From NCBI GenBank assembly GCA_017397695.1, contig JAFQIF010000125.1:1-7331 (forward strand): a DNA stretch of 7,331 nucleotides. The letters run 5' to 3'. Source of the stretch: Clostridia bacterium. Its GTDB lineage: Bacteria; Bacillota_A; Clostridia; Christensenellales; Aristaeellaceae. A program made the translations under genes and the position numbers. Below are positions 1 to 6,110 of the stretch, one piece after another; the stretch's first letter is position 1, and each line of letters starts with the position of its first letter. The notes below the pieces were generated by a model. That model ran no database searches, was not told where the DNA came from, and saw nothing but the letters and a program-made list of their open reading frames with translations.

Positions 1-2
1 AT

Positions 3-1487
3 GAGCGCTTCGGTTTCTTCAGCCGTGCGGTCATCGATTCTCTGCCGCACCTGAACTTCCAGCCCGACATCATTCACTGCCATGACTGGCAGACCGGCAT
101 GGTTCCGGCGCTGCTGAAGATCCAGTATGCGCACTTCCCGTTCTATCAGAACATGAAGACCGCCTACACCATCCACAACCTGCAGTATCAGGGCGTGTTC
201 CCGATCAAGGCTGTGCAGGATACGCTGGGCCTGGGCGACAGCCTGTTCACCAGCGACAAGCTGGAGTGCTACGGCTGCGCGAACTACATGAAGGCCGGTC
301 TGGTCTACGCCGACGAGCTGACCACCGTGTCCCCGAGCTACTCCGATGAAATCCAGACCGCGTTCTACGGTGAGCGCCTGGATGGCCTGCTGCGCGCGCG
401 CAAGGATCAGCTCTCCGGCATTCTCAATGGCATCGATATCGACGATTACGATCCGTCCAAGGATCCGATGATCTACGCGAACTACGATCCGTATCACCTG
501 GGCGGCAAGGAATACTGCAAGCAGGAGCTGCAGAAGGAACTCGGCCTGAACGTCGATCCGAATGCGCCGGTCGTGGGCATCATCTCCCGTCTGTCCAACC
601 AGAAGGGTCTGGACCTGATCGAATGCGTCATTCGCGAGCTGATGGACACTGGCATCCAGCTGGTCGTGCTCGGCATGGGCGAGGCGAAGTACACCAACCT
701 GTTCTCCTGGGCGGAGAGCGAGTATCCGGGCCGTCTGGCTGCCCGCTTCGCGATGAACCACCAGCTGGCGCACCGCATCTACGCCGGCGCGGACATGTTC
801 CTCATGCCCAGCCAGTTTGAGCCGTGCGGCCTTTCTCAGCTGATCTCCCTGCGCTACGGCACTGTGCCGATCGTTCGCGAGACTGGCGGCCTGCGCGATA
901 CCGTTCTGTCCTACAACAAGTTCACTGACGAGGGCAACGGCTTCTCCTTCTTCAATTACAACGCGCACGACATGCTCCATACTGTCCGCCGCGCTGTGCA
1001 CTACTACAAGAACAACCGCGAGGTCTGGTACAAGCTCATCGTCCGCGGCATGACCGGCGACTACAGCTGGTATTCCTCCGCGAACAAGTACATGGAAATG
1101 TACGATCGCCTGATCGCGCAGGTTGAGGCCGCCCCGGAAGCGCCGGTCGAGGTAACCGAAAACCCTAAGGAAGCCCCGGTCGTCGAAGCGGCTCCGGTCG
1201 CAGAGGAAGCCCCGGTCGTCGAAGCACCCAAGAAGAAGGCTGCTCCGCGCAAGAAGGCTGCCCCGAAGACCGAAGAGAAGACCGAGGCAAAGGTAGAGGC
1301 GCCCAAGAAGAAGGCCGCTCCGCGCAAGAAGAAGACCGAGGAGGCCGTCGCAGAGGCTCCGGTCGAGAAGAAGGTAGCCCGCAAGAAGGCTGCTCCGAAG
1401 GCTGAAGCTGCTGCCGAAGCGAAGGAAGAGACCCCGAAGAAGCGCGCTCCGCGCAAGAAGAAGACCGAGGAGACCCCGGCCAACTAA
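3..1487 (+). CDS. glgA: Glycogen synthase (ADP-glucose type, GT5), 5'-truncated by the window, with a Lys/Ala/Pro-rich C-terminal tail
   Basis: Transfers glucose from ADP-glucose to growing alpha-1,4-glucan in the cytoplasm. The frame is open from base 3, so the gene starts outside the window; the ATG at 99 is internal. Visible motifs, numbered from base 3: HDWQTG (27-32), TIHN with the catalytic-type His at about 58, GILNGID (139-145), SRLSNQKG with the Arg and Lys (about 196 and 201) that contact ADP-glucose in this family, PSQFEPCGLSQL (269-280) with the conserved Glu, and a TGGLRDT block near 294-300. Comparison with remembered E. coli GlgA (477 aa) suggests about 105-110 residues are missing, including the N-terminal KTGGL loop. 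The catalytic part ends near YDRLIAQ (about base 1121). A further 121 residues, unusual for the family, run to the stop: an acidic Pro/Val/Glu stretch, then Lys/Arg-rich repeats. The family call is very secure; the function of the tail is unknown. Confidence 0.96.
   Translation, partial: ERFGFFSRAVIDSLPHLNFQPDIIHCHDWQTGMVPALLKIQYAHFPFYQNMKTAYTIHNLQYQGVFPIKAVQDTLGLGDSLFTSDKLECYGCANYMKAGLVYADELTTVSPSYSDEIQTAFYGERLDGLLRARKDQLSGILNGIDIDDYDPSKDPMIYANYDPYHLGGKEYCKQELQKELGLNVDPNAPVVGIISRLSNQKGLDLIECVIRELMDTGIQLVVLGMGEAKYTNLFSWAESEYPGRLAARFAMNHQLAHRIYAGADMFLMPSQFEPCGLSQLISLRYGTVPIVRETGGLRDTVLSYNKFTDEGNGFSFFNYNAHDMLHTVRRAVHYYKNNREVWYKLIVRGMTGDYSWYSSANKYMEMYDRLIAQVEAAPEAPVEVTENPKEAPVVEAAPVAEEAPVVEAPKKKAAPRKKAAPKTEEKTEAKVEAPKKKAAPRKKKTEEAVAEAPVEKKVARKKAAPKAEAAAEAKEETPKKRAPRKKKTEETPAN
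1224..1472 (+). repeat. Coding tandem repeats giving a histone H1-like basic tail on GlgA
   Basis: Within the 3' end of glgA, units reading roughly (A/T)PKK(K/R)AAPRKKKTEE recur at 1224-1277, 1299-1343 and 1431-1472, with a degenerate copy (KKVARKKAAPKAE) between the last two. DNA similarity is high between units (AAGAAGAAG, CCGCGCAAGAAG), suggesting internal duplication. I count 30 Lys/Arg against 14 Glu from residue APKKK to the stop, so this part is strongly positive, while the preceding 35 or so residues are acidic. Low complexity and proline content predict disorder. Similar AKP-rich tails occur on bacterial histone H1-like and other nucleic-acid-binding proteins; binding to DNA, RNA, polyphosphate or glycogen here is only inference. 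Confidence 0.85.
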
Positions 1488-1538
1488 GCCGTAATTCCTG
1501 CAAGGTTTTCTGATATTCCTTGATTTCTTCACATTTAT

Positions 1539-1564
1539 CCCCGCCCGCGCATGCGCGGGCGGGG
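1539..1564. terminator. Perfect 26-bp GC palindrome after glgA, possible terminator
   Basis: Bases 1539-1550 (CCCCGCCCGCGC) are the exact reverse complement of 1553-1564, separated by AT. As RNA this gives an 11-bp GC stem with a CAUG loop, 51 nt after the glgA stop. The sequence after it (AAACGTGTTTTCTCC) has only a short, displaced T run, and the other strand has none, so it is not a textbook intrinsic terminator in either direction. It could instead be an mRNA-stabilising 3' hairpin, a REP-like element or a protein-binding palindrome. Confidence 0.55.
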
Positions 1565-1637
1565 AAACGTGTTTTCTCCATCATTCTTTTCATTAATATT
1601 GCAATCCATCTTTTTCACCTCGCGAAGCGAAGTCGGA

Positions 1638-1662
1638 GTCTGGGGGATAAAATCCCTCAGGC
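1638..1662 (+). other. Stem-loop in the leader of the membrane-protein gene
   Basis: Bases 1638-1648 pair with 1652-1662 around an AAA loop: an 11-bp stem containing two G-U pairs, core GGGAT-AAA-ATCCC. The right flank GGCGGAG (1660-1666) is also exactly complementary to CTCCGCC (1695-1701), so two mutually exclusive folds are possible. No T tract follows the hairpin. I recognise no known riboswitch class, and no clear promoter lies in 1488-1728. A dispersed non-coding repeat is an equally good explanation. Confidence 0.4.
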
Positions 1663-1713
1663 GGAGTTTGGATTCTGCTGTCCCAACGCCCTTTCTCCGC
1701 CTTCCTCGCCGGG

Positions 1714-1719
1714 AAGGAG
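1714..1719 (+). promoter_or_regulatory. Ribosome binding site of the membrane-protein gene, inside a short hairpin
   Basis: AAGGAG lies 9 nt before the ATG at 1729 and fixes that start. Bases 1700-1705 (CCTTCC) can pair with 1712-1717 (GGAAGG), which would cover most of the Shine-Dalgarno core in a 6-bp hairpin. Whether this limits translation cannot be judged from sequence alone. Confidence 0.75.
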
Positions 1720-1728
1720 TTATCATAC

Positions 1729-3507
1729 ATGATCATCAACCTGATCCGCAAATATGCCTCGCCGTTGGCGCTGCTTTCGGCGCTGTCAGGCCTGCTTGCC
1801 GCGTCCTACATGATTCCGGAAAACCCGGACAGCGCCGTCTTCCGCAGTGGTCTGCTGGGTACGCTGCTGCTAATGGCGTGTTATTTCCCGTTGGAACAGG
1901 CCTTCCGCAAGGCCAACCTGCGCACGCTGACCTGCGCTGCGGTTTTCGGCCTGCTGCTCAGCGGCGCGCTGAGCCTGGGTGCAGAGCTGCGCTTTTACCA
2001 GGGTCTTCTGCCCGGTATGGGCAGCATGATCCGCCGCCTCGCCGTTCCGGCTATGGCCACGCCGCTTTTCGGCGGCCTGGCTGCGCGCGTCATGCTCATG
2101 CAGCAAAGCCGCTGTACGGACGCAAAGACGCTGCGCTGGTCCATGGGCGCTTACATGCTCATCCTGCTTATCTGCTGGCTGCCGCTGCTCATCGCCTTCT
2201 ATCCCGGCATGCTCAATTACGACTTTATCACCGAATACAGACAGTGGTACTACGGCGAGTGGGATGACCGTCATCCCCTGCTGTATATCGTGCTGTGCTA
2301 TGCGTGTTTCTCTCTGGGCCGCCTGCTTGATCAGCCTGAGCTCGCCATCTTCGCTGTCACGGTTGTGCGCATGGCCGCCTTCGCCGCCGCACTGGCATAC
2401 AGCTGTGTATTCGTGCAGCGCAGAAATGCGCCCCGCTGGGCCAGCCTGCTGCTGACCGCCGCCTATGGCCTGCTGCCTGTCTTCTCGGTCATGTCCGTGT
2501 CTGCCGCTAAGGATACGCCTTTCGCTGCTGCGCTGCTGGTGCTTTCCCTGCTCGTATGGGAAGCCATCGAGAACCCCAAAGCCTTCTTTGCCAGCAGGCG
2601 CCGCTGCGCTGCGTTCATCCTCATGACCGTCTTCACATTCCATATGCGCAAAAACGGCGTCGCAGCGCTTGTGCTGCTGCCGGTGCTCATCCTCTGCGCG
2701 CACGGCGTGCGCAGGCGCGCAGCAGCGCTGTGCGCGGTAAGCATCGCCGCCACGCTGCTCATCAATGCCGGTATTTACGCAGCCTGTAAGCCGTTTGATC
2801 AGCCGTCCTTCCAGACCTACAGCATTCCTGCCCAGCAGCTTGTACGCGCTTACAACGTCGGCGATATGACCGAGGCCGAAAAGGAAGAACTGCGCAGCTG
2901 GTACGTCGATGACGACTGGGGCCTGCTTCTGCATCCACATCTGGCTGACGCCGCTAAGGGCTACCTCGATCAGCAGAAGCTCAGCAGCGACGCAGACGCC
3001 TTCTTAGATCTCTGGACCCGCGTGGGCAGGAAGAACCTGCGCGTCTATGCCGAAGCATTCCTGATGCTCAATATGGGTTCCTGGTATCCGGACGATCTGT
3101 CCCACTCCACCGTCTATCGCGATACTTCCGGCTTGCTGAAGGGCTATCTGCAGACCGATGAATACGACTTCTCCGAGTACGGCGTCGAGAGCTTTGACCC
3201 GCTGCCGAAGGTAAAATCGCTGGTCAATAAATTCTGCCGCTTCAACGAGTACCAAAAATATCCGGTCGTCACCGTGCTCTTTTGCACGGCCACGCCGCTG
3301 TGGGTAATCCTCTTTTCCTGCTCCATGCTCATCGCAAGAAAAAAGGCTCGCTATCTGCCTTCTGTCAGCGGCGTTATGGTCATCTGGATCTCCTACCTGT
3401 TCGGTCCGTGTACGCTGGCGCGCTACATGCTGCCCATGTACTGCCTCGCCCCCGTACTCCTGATCCTCGCCTTCAGCCTGCCAGACGAAACCCAATCGAT
3501 CCATTAA
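1729..3507 (+). CDS. Polytopic membrane protein, DUF6020-like (possible GT-C-type glycosyltransferase)
   Basis: A 592-residue integral membrane protein with about 14-15 hydrophobic segments. Most lie in residues 10-352 and a last group in 512-585. Between them is a long polar stretch (about 353-511) rich in Asp, Tyr and Trp, probably outside the membrane. The loop YPGMLNYDF (158-166) has an Asp after an early membrane helix, followed by DDRHP (179-183). KDTPF (261-265), RKNG (307-310) and a C-terminal ARY near 564-566 complete a pattern I associate with DUF6020, a family with GT-C-like topology. GT-C enzymes use lipid-linked sugar donors at the outer membrane face; activity and substrate here are unknown. 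The start is supported by AAGGAG 9 nt upstream. The gene seems monocistronic, bounded by the palindrome at 1539 and the terminator at 3527. Confidence is high for a real membrane protein and moderate for the family. Confidence 0.85.
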   Translation: MIINLIRKYASPLALLSALSGLLAASYMIPENPDSAVFRSGLLGTLLLMACYFPLEQAFRKANLRTLTCAAVFGLLLSGALSLGAELRFYQGLLPGMGSMIRRLAVPAMATPLFGGLAARVMLMQQSRCTDAKTLRWSMGAYMLILLICWLPLLIAFYPGMLNYDFITEYRQWYYGEWDDRHPLLYIVLCYACFSLGRLLDQPELAIFAVTVVRMAAFAAALAYSCVFVQRRNAPRWASLLLTAAYGLLPVFSVMSVSAAKDTPFAAALLVLSLLVWEAIENPKAFFASRRRCAAFILMTVFTFHMRKNGVAALVLLPVLILCAHGVRRRAAALCAVSIAATLLINAGIYAACKPFDQPSFQTYSIPAQQLVRAYNVGDMTEAEKEELRSWYVDDDWGLLLHPHLADAAKGYLDQQKLSSDADAFLDLWTRVGRKNLRVYAEAFLMLNMGSWYPDDLSHSTVYRDTSGLLKGYLQTDEYDFSEYGVESFDPLPKVKSLVNKFCRFNEYQKYPVVTVLFCTATPLWVILFSCSMLIARKKARYLPSVSGVMVIWISYLFGPCTLARYMLPMYCLAPVLLILAFSLPDETQSIH

Positions 3508-3526
3508 TATTAAAACCGAATGTTTC

Positions 3527-3565
3527 AAGAGCTGCAAACACCGTTTTGCAGCTCTTTCTTTGCTT
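3527..3565 (+). terminator. Intrinsic terminator of the membrane-protein gene
   Basis: A perfect 12-bp stem (AAGAGCTGCAAA at 3527-3538 with 3545-3556) and a 6-nt loop are followed by TCTTTGCTT and more AT-rich sequence. It sits 19 nt after the stop codon and just before the promoter of the next gene, so it separates two transcription units. Confidence 0.9.
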
Positions 3566-3570
3566 AATTA

Positions 3571-3599
3571 TTGACAGAAATGCATCTTTGCGGTATACT
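3571..3599 (+). promoter_or_regulatory. Sigma-A promoter of the M20 hydrolase gene, with an AATGCAT element in the spacer
   Basis: A perfect -35 TTGACA (3571-3576), a 17-bp spacer and -10 TATACT (3594-3599, one mismatch to TATAAT) predict a transcript start near 3606 and a leader of about 36 nt. The spacer holds AATGCAT at 3579-3585, placed 8 bp before the -10 exactly as in the argB promoter. A second full half-site is not evident, so regulation by ArgR is a hypothesis only. Confidence 0.9.
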
Positions 3600-3641
3600 G
3601 ACTGCATTACGTCACCTCTGATGCAAAAGGAGCCATTCGCC

Positions 3642-5078
3642 ATGAAAAAGCTTCAGGACGCCGTATGCCAAAGTGTATTGGCACACAGCGCTGCATATAT
3701 CCAAGCCAGCGACGCCATCTGGGATCATCCGGAGGTCAATTTCCATGAGGACTTCTCCGCCGGCGTCATCCGCGATCTGCTGGTTCAAAACGGCTTTACC
3801 CTCACCGACCGTCTCGGCGGCATGCCCAATGCATTCCGCGCGCAGTATGGAAGCGGCAAGCCGGTGATTGCATATCTGGGCGAGTTCGATGCGCTGAGCA
3901 GCCTCAGCCAGAAAGCAGGCAGCGCAGTGAAGGAAGCCATCATACCCGGCGCCCCCGGGCATGGATGCGGGCACAACCTGTTGGGCGTCGGCGCGCTGAG
4001 CGCAGCCATCGCAGTAAAAGAGCTGATCGCAGCGGGAAAGCTGCACGGCACGGTCGTCTATTTCGGCACGCCCGCCGAGGAAACCGGCAGCGCCAAAACA
4101 TTCCTCGCTCGCGACGGCTTCTTTGACGATATCGACGCGATGCTCACCTGGCATCCATGGGACTATACGGGCATCTGGCCGGGCGGCTCGCTGGCAAATG
4201 TCAAGATGGTCTTCCGCTTCAAGGGCGTGAGCGCGCATGCTGCCGGCAGCCCGGAGCTGGGGCGCAGTGCACTGGACGCGCTGGAGCTGATGAACGTCGG
4301 CGTGCAGTTCCTGCGCGAGCATGTGCCGGAGGATACGCGCATCCATTATGCGATCACCAATGCCGGCGGCGCATCGCCCAATGTGGTGCAAGCCGGCGCT
4401 GAAGCTGTCTATCTGGTGCGTTCCCCGCGCCTTGGCGATCTGGAGGGCATCAAACAGCGCGTGATCGACTGCGCGCGCGGCGCAGCCATTATGACGGGTA
4501 CAACGATGGAAATGGAATTCATCAAGGGCTGCTCTAACATCCTGCCCAATACCACGATGGAAGAGCTGCTGGTGAAGACTATGCACGACATCGGTGTACC
4601 GCAGTACGATGAAGATGAGCTCGCACTGGCAAAGTCTCTGCATGATGCGCTCGAATCGCCTGAGAAGACGCTGACCAAGATATCCCGCCTGTGCTCCATC
4701 AAGGAGCGTGCGCAGGTGCTCTCCCATCAGGGCGAACCGATCTATGCATTCATCGCGCCGCACACGCCAACCGATTCCCCGCTGATCACCGTATCTACCG
4801 ACTCCGGCGACGCAAGCTGGTGCGCGCCCACGAGCCAGATCTCCGTCGCTGCCTGGGCGGCAGACACACCCGCTCATACCTGGCAGGTTGTCGCCATCGG
4901 CAAGAGCTCCATCGCGCACAAGGCCATGCTCTTTGCGGGCAAGGCCATCGGCACCGCAGGTGCCATGCTCATGGCGGACAGCGCGCTGCTTGCTGCGGCG
5001 AAGGAGGAATTCGCCGCACGCACAGCGGCAACGCCCTATGCCTGCCCGATTCCCAAGGGAATCACGCCGGCATACTGA
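3642..5078 (+). CDS. M20-family amidohydrolase, AbgB-like (p-aminobenzoyl-glutamate hydrolase subunit B type)
   Basis: A 478-residue zinc-type amidohydrolase, close to remembered E. coli AbgB (481 aa). Motifs in order: GEFDALS (80-86), GHGCGHNLLG (106-115) with the M20D-type metal-binding Cys/His, GTPAEET (142-148) with the Glu pair, TWHPWD (169-174), SAHAAGSPELGRSA (197-210) starting the lid domain, then STDSGDASWCAPT (385-397) and TPAHTWQ (409-415), both typical of AbgB. Enzymes of this group cleave amide bonds of N-acyl or p-aminobenzoyl amino acids; AbgB works with AbgA, which is not seen here. The ATG at 3642 is chosen because AAAAGGAG (3625-3632) lies 9 nt upstream; the in-frame ATG at 3621 precedes that site, and the longer frame runs through the terminator and promoter. 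No signal peptide, so cytoplasmic. The family is secure; the substrate is not. Next to argB it might act on an acylated glutamate or ornithine derivative (inference). Confidence 0.93.
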   Translation: MKKLQDAVCQSVLAHSAAYIQASDAIWDHPEVNFHEDFSAGVIRDLLVQNGFTLTDRLGGMPNAFRAQYGSGKPVIAYLGEFDALSSLSQKAGSAVKEAIIPGAPGHGCGHNLLGVGALSAAIAVKELIAAGKLHGTVVYFGTPAEETGSAKTFLARDGFFDDIDAMLTWHPWDYTGIWPGGSLANVKMVFRFKGVSAHAAGSPELGRSALDALELMNVGVQFLREHVPEDTRIHYAITNAGGASPNVVQAGAEAVYLVRSPRLGDLEGIKQRVIDCARGAAIMTGTTMEMEFIKGCSNILPNTTMEELLVKTMHDIGVPQYDEDELALAKSLHDALESPEKTLTKISRLCSIKERAQVLSHQGEPIYAFIAPHTPTDSPLITVSTDSGDASWCAPTSQISVAAWAADTPAHTWQVVAIGKSSIAHKAMLFAGKAIGTAGAMLMADSALLAAAKEEFAARTAATPYACPIPKGITPAY

Positions 5079-5079
5079 T

Positions 5080-5135
5080 CGAATATTTATGCATATTTAT
5101 CTGAATTATATTGCATAAGAATGCATATTTATGGT
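5080..5135. promoter_or_regulatory. Probable ArgR operator array (ARG boxes) over the argB promoter
   Basis: ARG boxes of ArgR/AhrC repressors are TGAAT-N4-ATTCA-like palindromes. Here TGCAT-aaga-ATGCA (5112-5125) has perfect inverted half-sites. CGAAT-attt-ATGCA (5080-5093), TGAAT-tata-TTGCA (5102-5115) and the weaker TGCAT-attt-ATGGT (5122-5135) flank or overlap it. Half-site starts fall at 5080, 5090, 5102, 5112 and 5122, about one helical turn apart on one DNA face. The strongest box covers the -35 region and the last reaches the -10, so bound ArgR should block polymerase. The assignment rests on motif resemblance plus the argB gene downstream. Confidence 0.75.
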
Positions 5136-5140
5136 ATAAT
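5111..5140 (+). promoter_or_regulatory. argB promoter with extended -10
   Basis: A consensus TATAAT at 5135-5140 is preceded by TGG, giving an extended -10 (TGGTATAAT). The -35 is weak: TTGCAT at 5111-5116 with an 18-bp spacer. Transcription should start near 5147, giving a leader of about 48 nt. The ATG at 5121 lies upstream of this start point and therefore cannot serve as the argB start codon. Confidence 0.85.
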
Positions 5141-5195
5141 CGGGAGCACATACTCATTTTCCAGAAAACGAATCAAAGAAAAGAGGGAAAATTCC

Positions 5196-6110
5196 ATGGC
5201 CAATCATACGACGAATGAAACAATCGACATGGGATTCATCAATAAAGCGAATATTCTCATTGAGGCGCTGCCCTACATCCAGCGCCTGTGGGGCAAGACG
5301 ATCGTGATCAAGTACGGCGGCAACGCGATGAAGAACGAAGAGCTGACGCACAAGATCCTTGAGGATGTAACACTGCTTAAATACGTAGGCATCAACCCGA
5401 TCCTCGTTCACGGCGGCGGCCCGGAGATCAACACGATGCTGAAGCGTGTGGGCGTGGAGAGCACGTTCCACAACGGCCTGCGGATCACCGACGACGCGAC
5501 GATGGAGATCGTACAGATGGTGCTCGCCGGCAAGCTCAACAAAAACATCGCTTCGGACATCGGCCGCCTGGGCGGCAAGGCAATCGGTCTTTGCGGCAAG
5601 GACGCCGAACTGATCAAGGTCAAGAAAAAGCCGCCGCTGGCAGACGGCGTGGATCTGGGCCACGTAGGCGACATCGTATCCATCAATACGAAGCTGCTGA
5701 ACAGGCTGTGCGAGGACGAGTACATTCCGGTGATCTCCTCCGTGGGCACGGATGAATCCGGCCAGAGCTACAACATCAATGCCGACACCGCCGCTGCCGC
5801 CGTGGCAACCGCACTCAAGGCGGAGAAGCTGATCTTCCTGACAGACATCGACGGCGTGCGCAGCGATCCCGACGATCCCGCATCCCTGTTTGCCGTGCTC
5901 TCCACAGAGCAGGCCATGAATCTGATCGCCGACGGCACAATCTCCGGCGGCATGATTCCCAAGGTCACGGCCTGTGTGGATGCGATTGAAAAGGGCGTCA
6001 AGCGCGTGCACATCATCAACGGCACAATTCCGCATCCGATTCTGCTGGAGATCTTCACCGACAAGGGTATCGGCACCATGTTCGAAAAGGCTGTGCCTTC
6101 GGCCATGTGA
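5196..6110 (+). CDS. argB: N-acetylglutamate kinase, arginine-sensitive type
   Basis: Phosphorylates the gamma-carboxyl of N-acetylglutamate with ATP, the second step of arginine/ornithine synthesis, in the cytoplasm. The 304-residue protein shows the amino-acid kinase fold: IVIKYGGNAM (36-45) with the catalytic Lys, VHGGGPEI (71-78) for the acetylglutamate side, FHNGLRITDD (91-100), NINADTAAAAVA (193-204), LTDIDGV (215-221) and GGMIPK (251-256) with the late catalytic-site Lys. An N-terminal helix before the first strand (about 17-33) and the C-terminal HPILLEIF-TDKGIGTMF pattern (280-296) match hexameric kinases inhibited by arginine. The ATG at 5196 is chosen: GAGGG lies 8 nt upstream and the longer frame begins inside the operator. 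It follows the M20 gene by 117 bp but has its own promoter, and precedes argC. Confidence 0.97.
   Translation: MANHTTNETIDMGFINKANILIEALPYIQRLWGKTIVIKYGGNAMKNEELTHKILEDVTLLKYVGINPILVHGGGPEINTMLKRVGVESTFHNGLRITDDATMEIVQMVLAGKLNKNIASDIGRLGGKAIGLCGKDAELIKVKKKPPLADGVDLGHVGDIVSINTKLLNRLCEDEYIPVISSVGTDESGQSYNINADTAAAAVATALKAEKLIFLTDIDGVRSDPDDPASLFAVLSTEQAMNLIADGTISGGMIPKVTACVDAIEKGVKRVHIINGTIPHPILLEIFTDKGIGTMFEKAVPSAM

Noticed and set aside
1061..1593. Two - strand frames opposite the glgA tail
   Set aside because: Low-complexity Ser/Ala/Phe and Arg/Pro/Ser translations are the mirror image of the Lys/Ala/Pro repeat codons, not independent genes.
1594..1599. TAATAT as a -10 for the membrane-protein gene
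   Set aside because: No acceptable -35 lies 16-18 bp upstream (GTTTTC at best), so no promoter is claimed in 1488-1728.
1551..2267. 238-codon + strand frame starting in the GC palindrome
   Set aside because: Overlaps the leader and the membrane-protein gene in another frame; Arg/Pro/Ala-rich translation with no motif and no ribosome binding site.
1870..2940. Long open frame on the - strand opposite the membrane-protein gene
   Set aside because: Its translation is rich in Gln, His, Arg and Ala with no recognisable motif, and it lies wholly inside a convincing membrane-protein frame. It is a GC-driven shadow.
3282..3641. N-terminal extension of the M20 frame upstream of 3642
   Set aside because: It would overlap the end of the membrane-protein gene and cross the terminator and the -35/-10 promoter. 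The ATG at 3642 has a well-placed AAAAGGAG.
3612..4919. 435-codon open frame on the - strand opposite the M20 hydrolase
   Set aside because: Cys/His/Arg-rich translation without family features. The + strand frame carries all M20 motifs, a promoter and a ribosome binding site.
5121..5195. argB start at 5121
   Set aside because: This ATG lies within the operator and upstream of the -10 box, so it is not transcribed from that promoter; the extra residues are not typical of the family.
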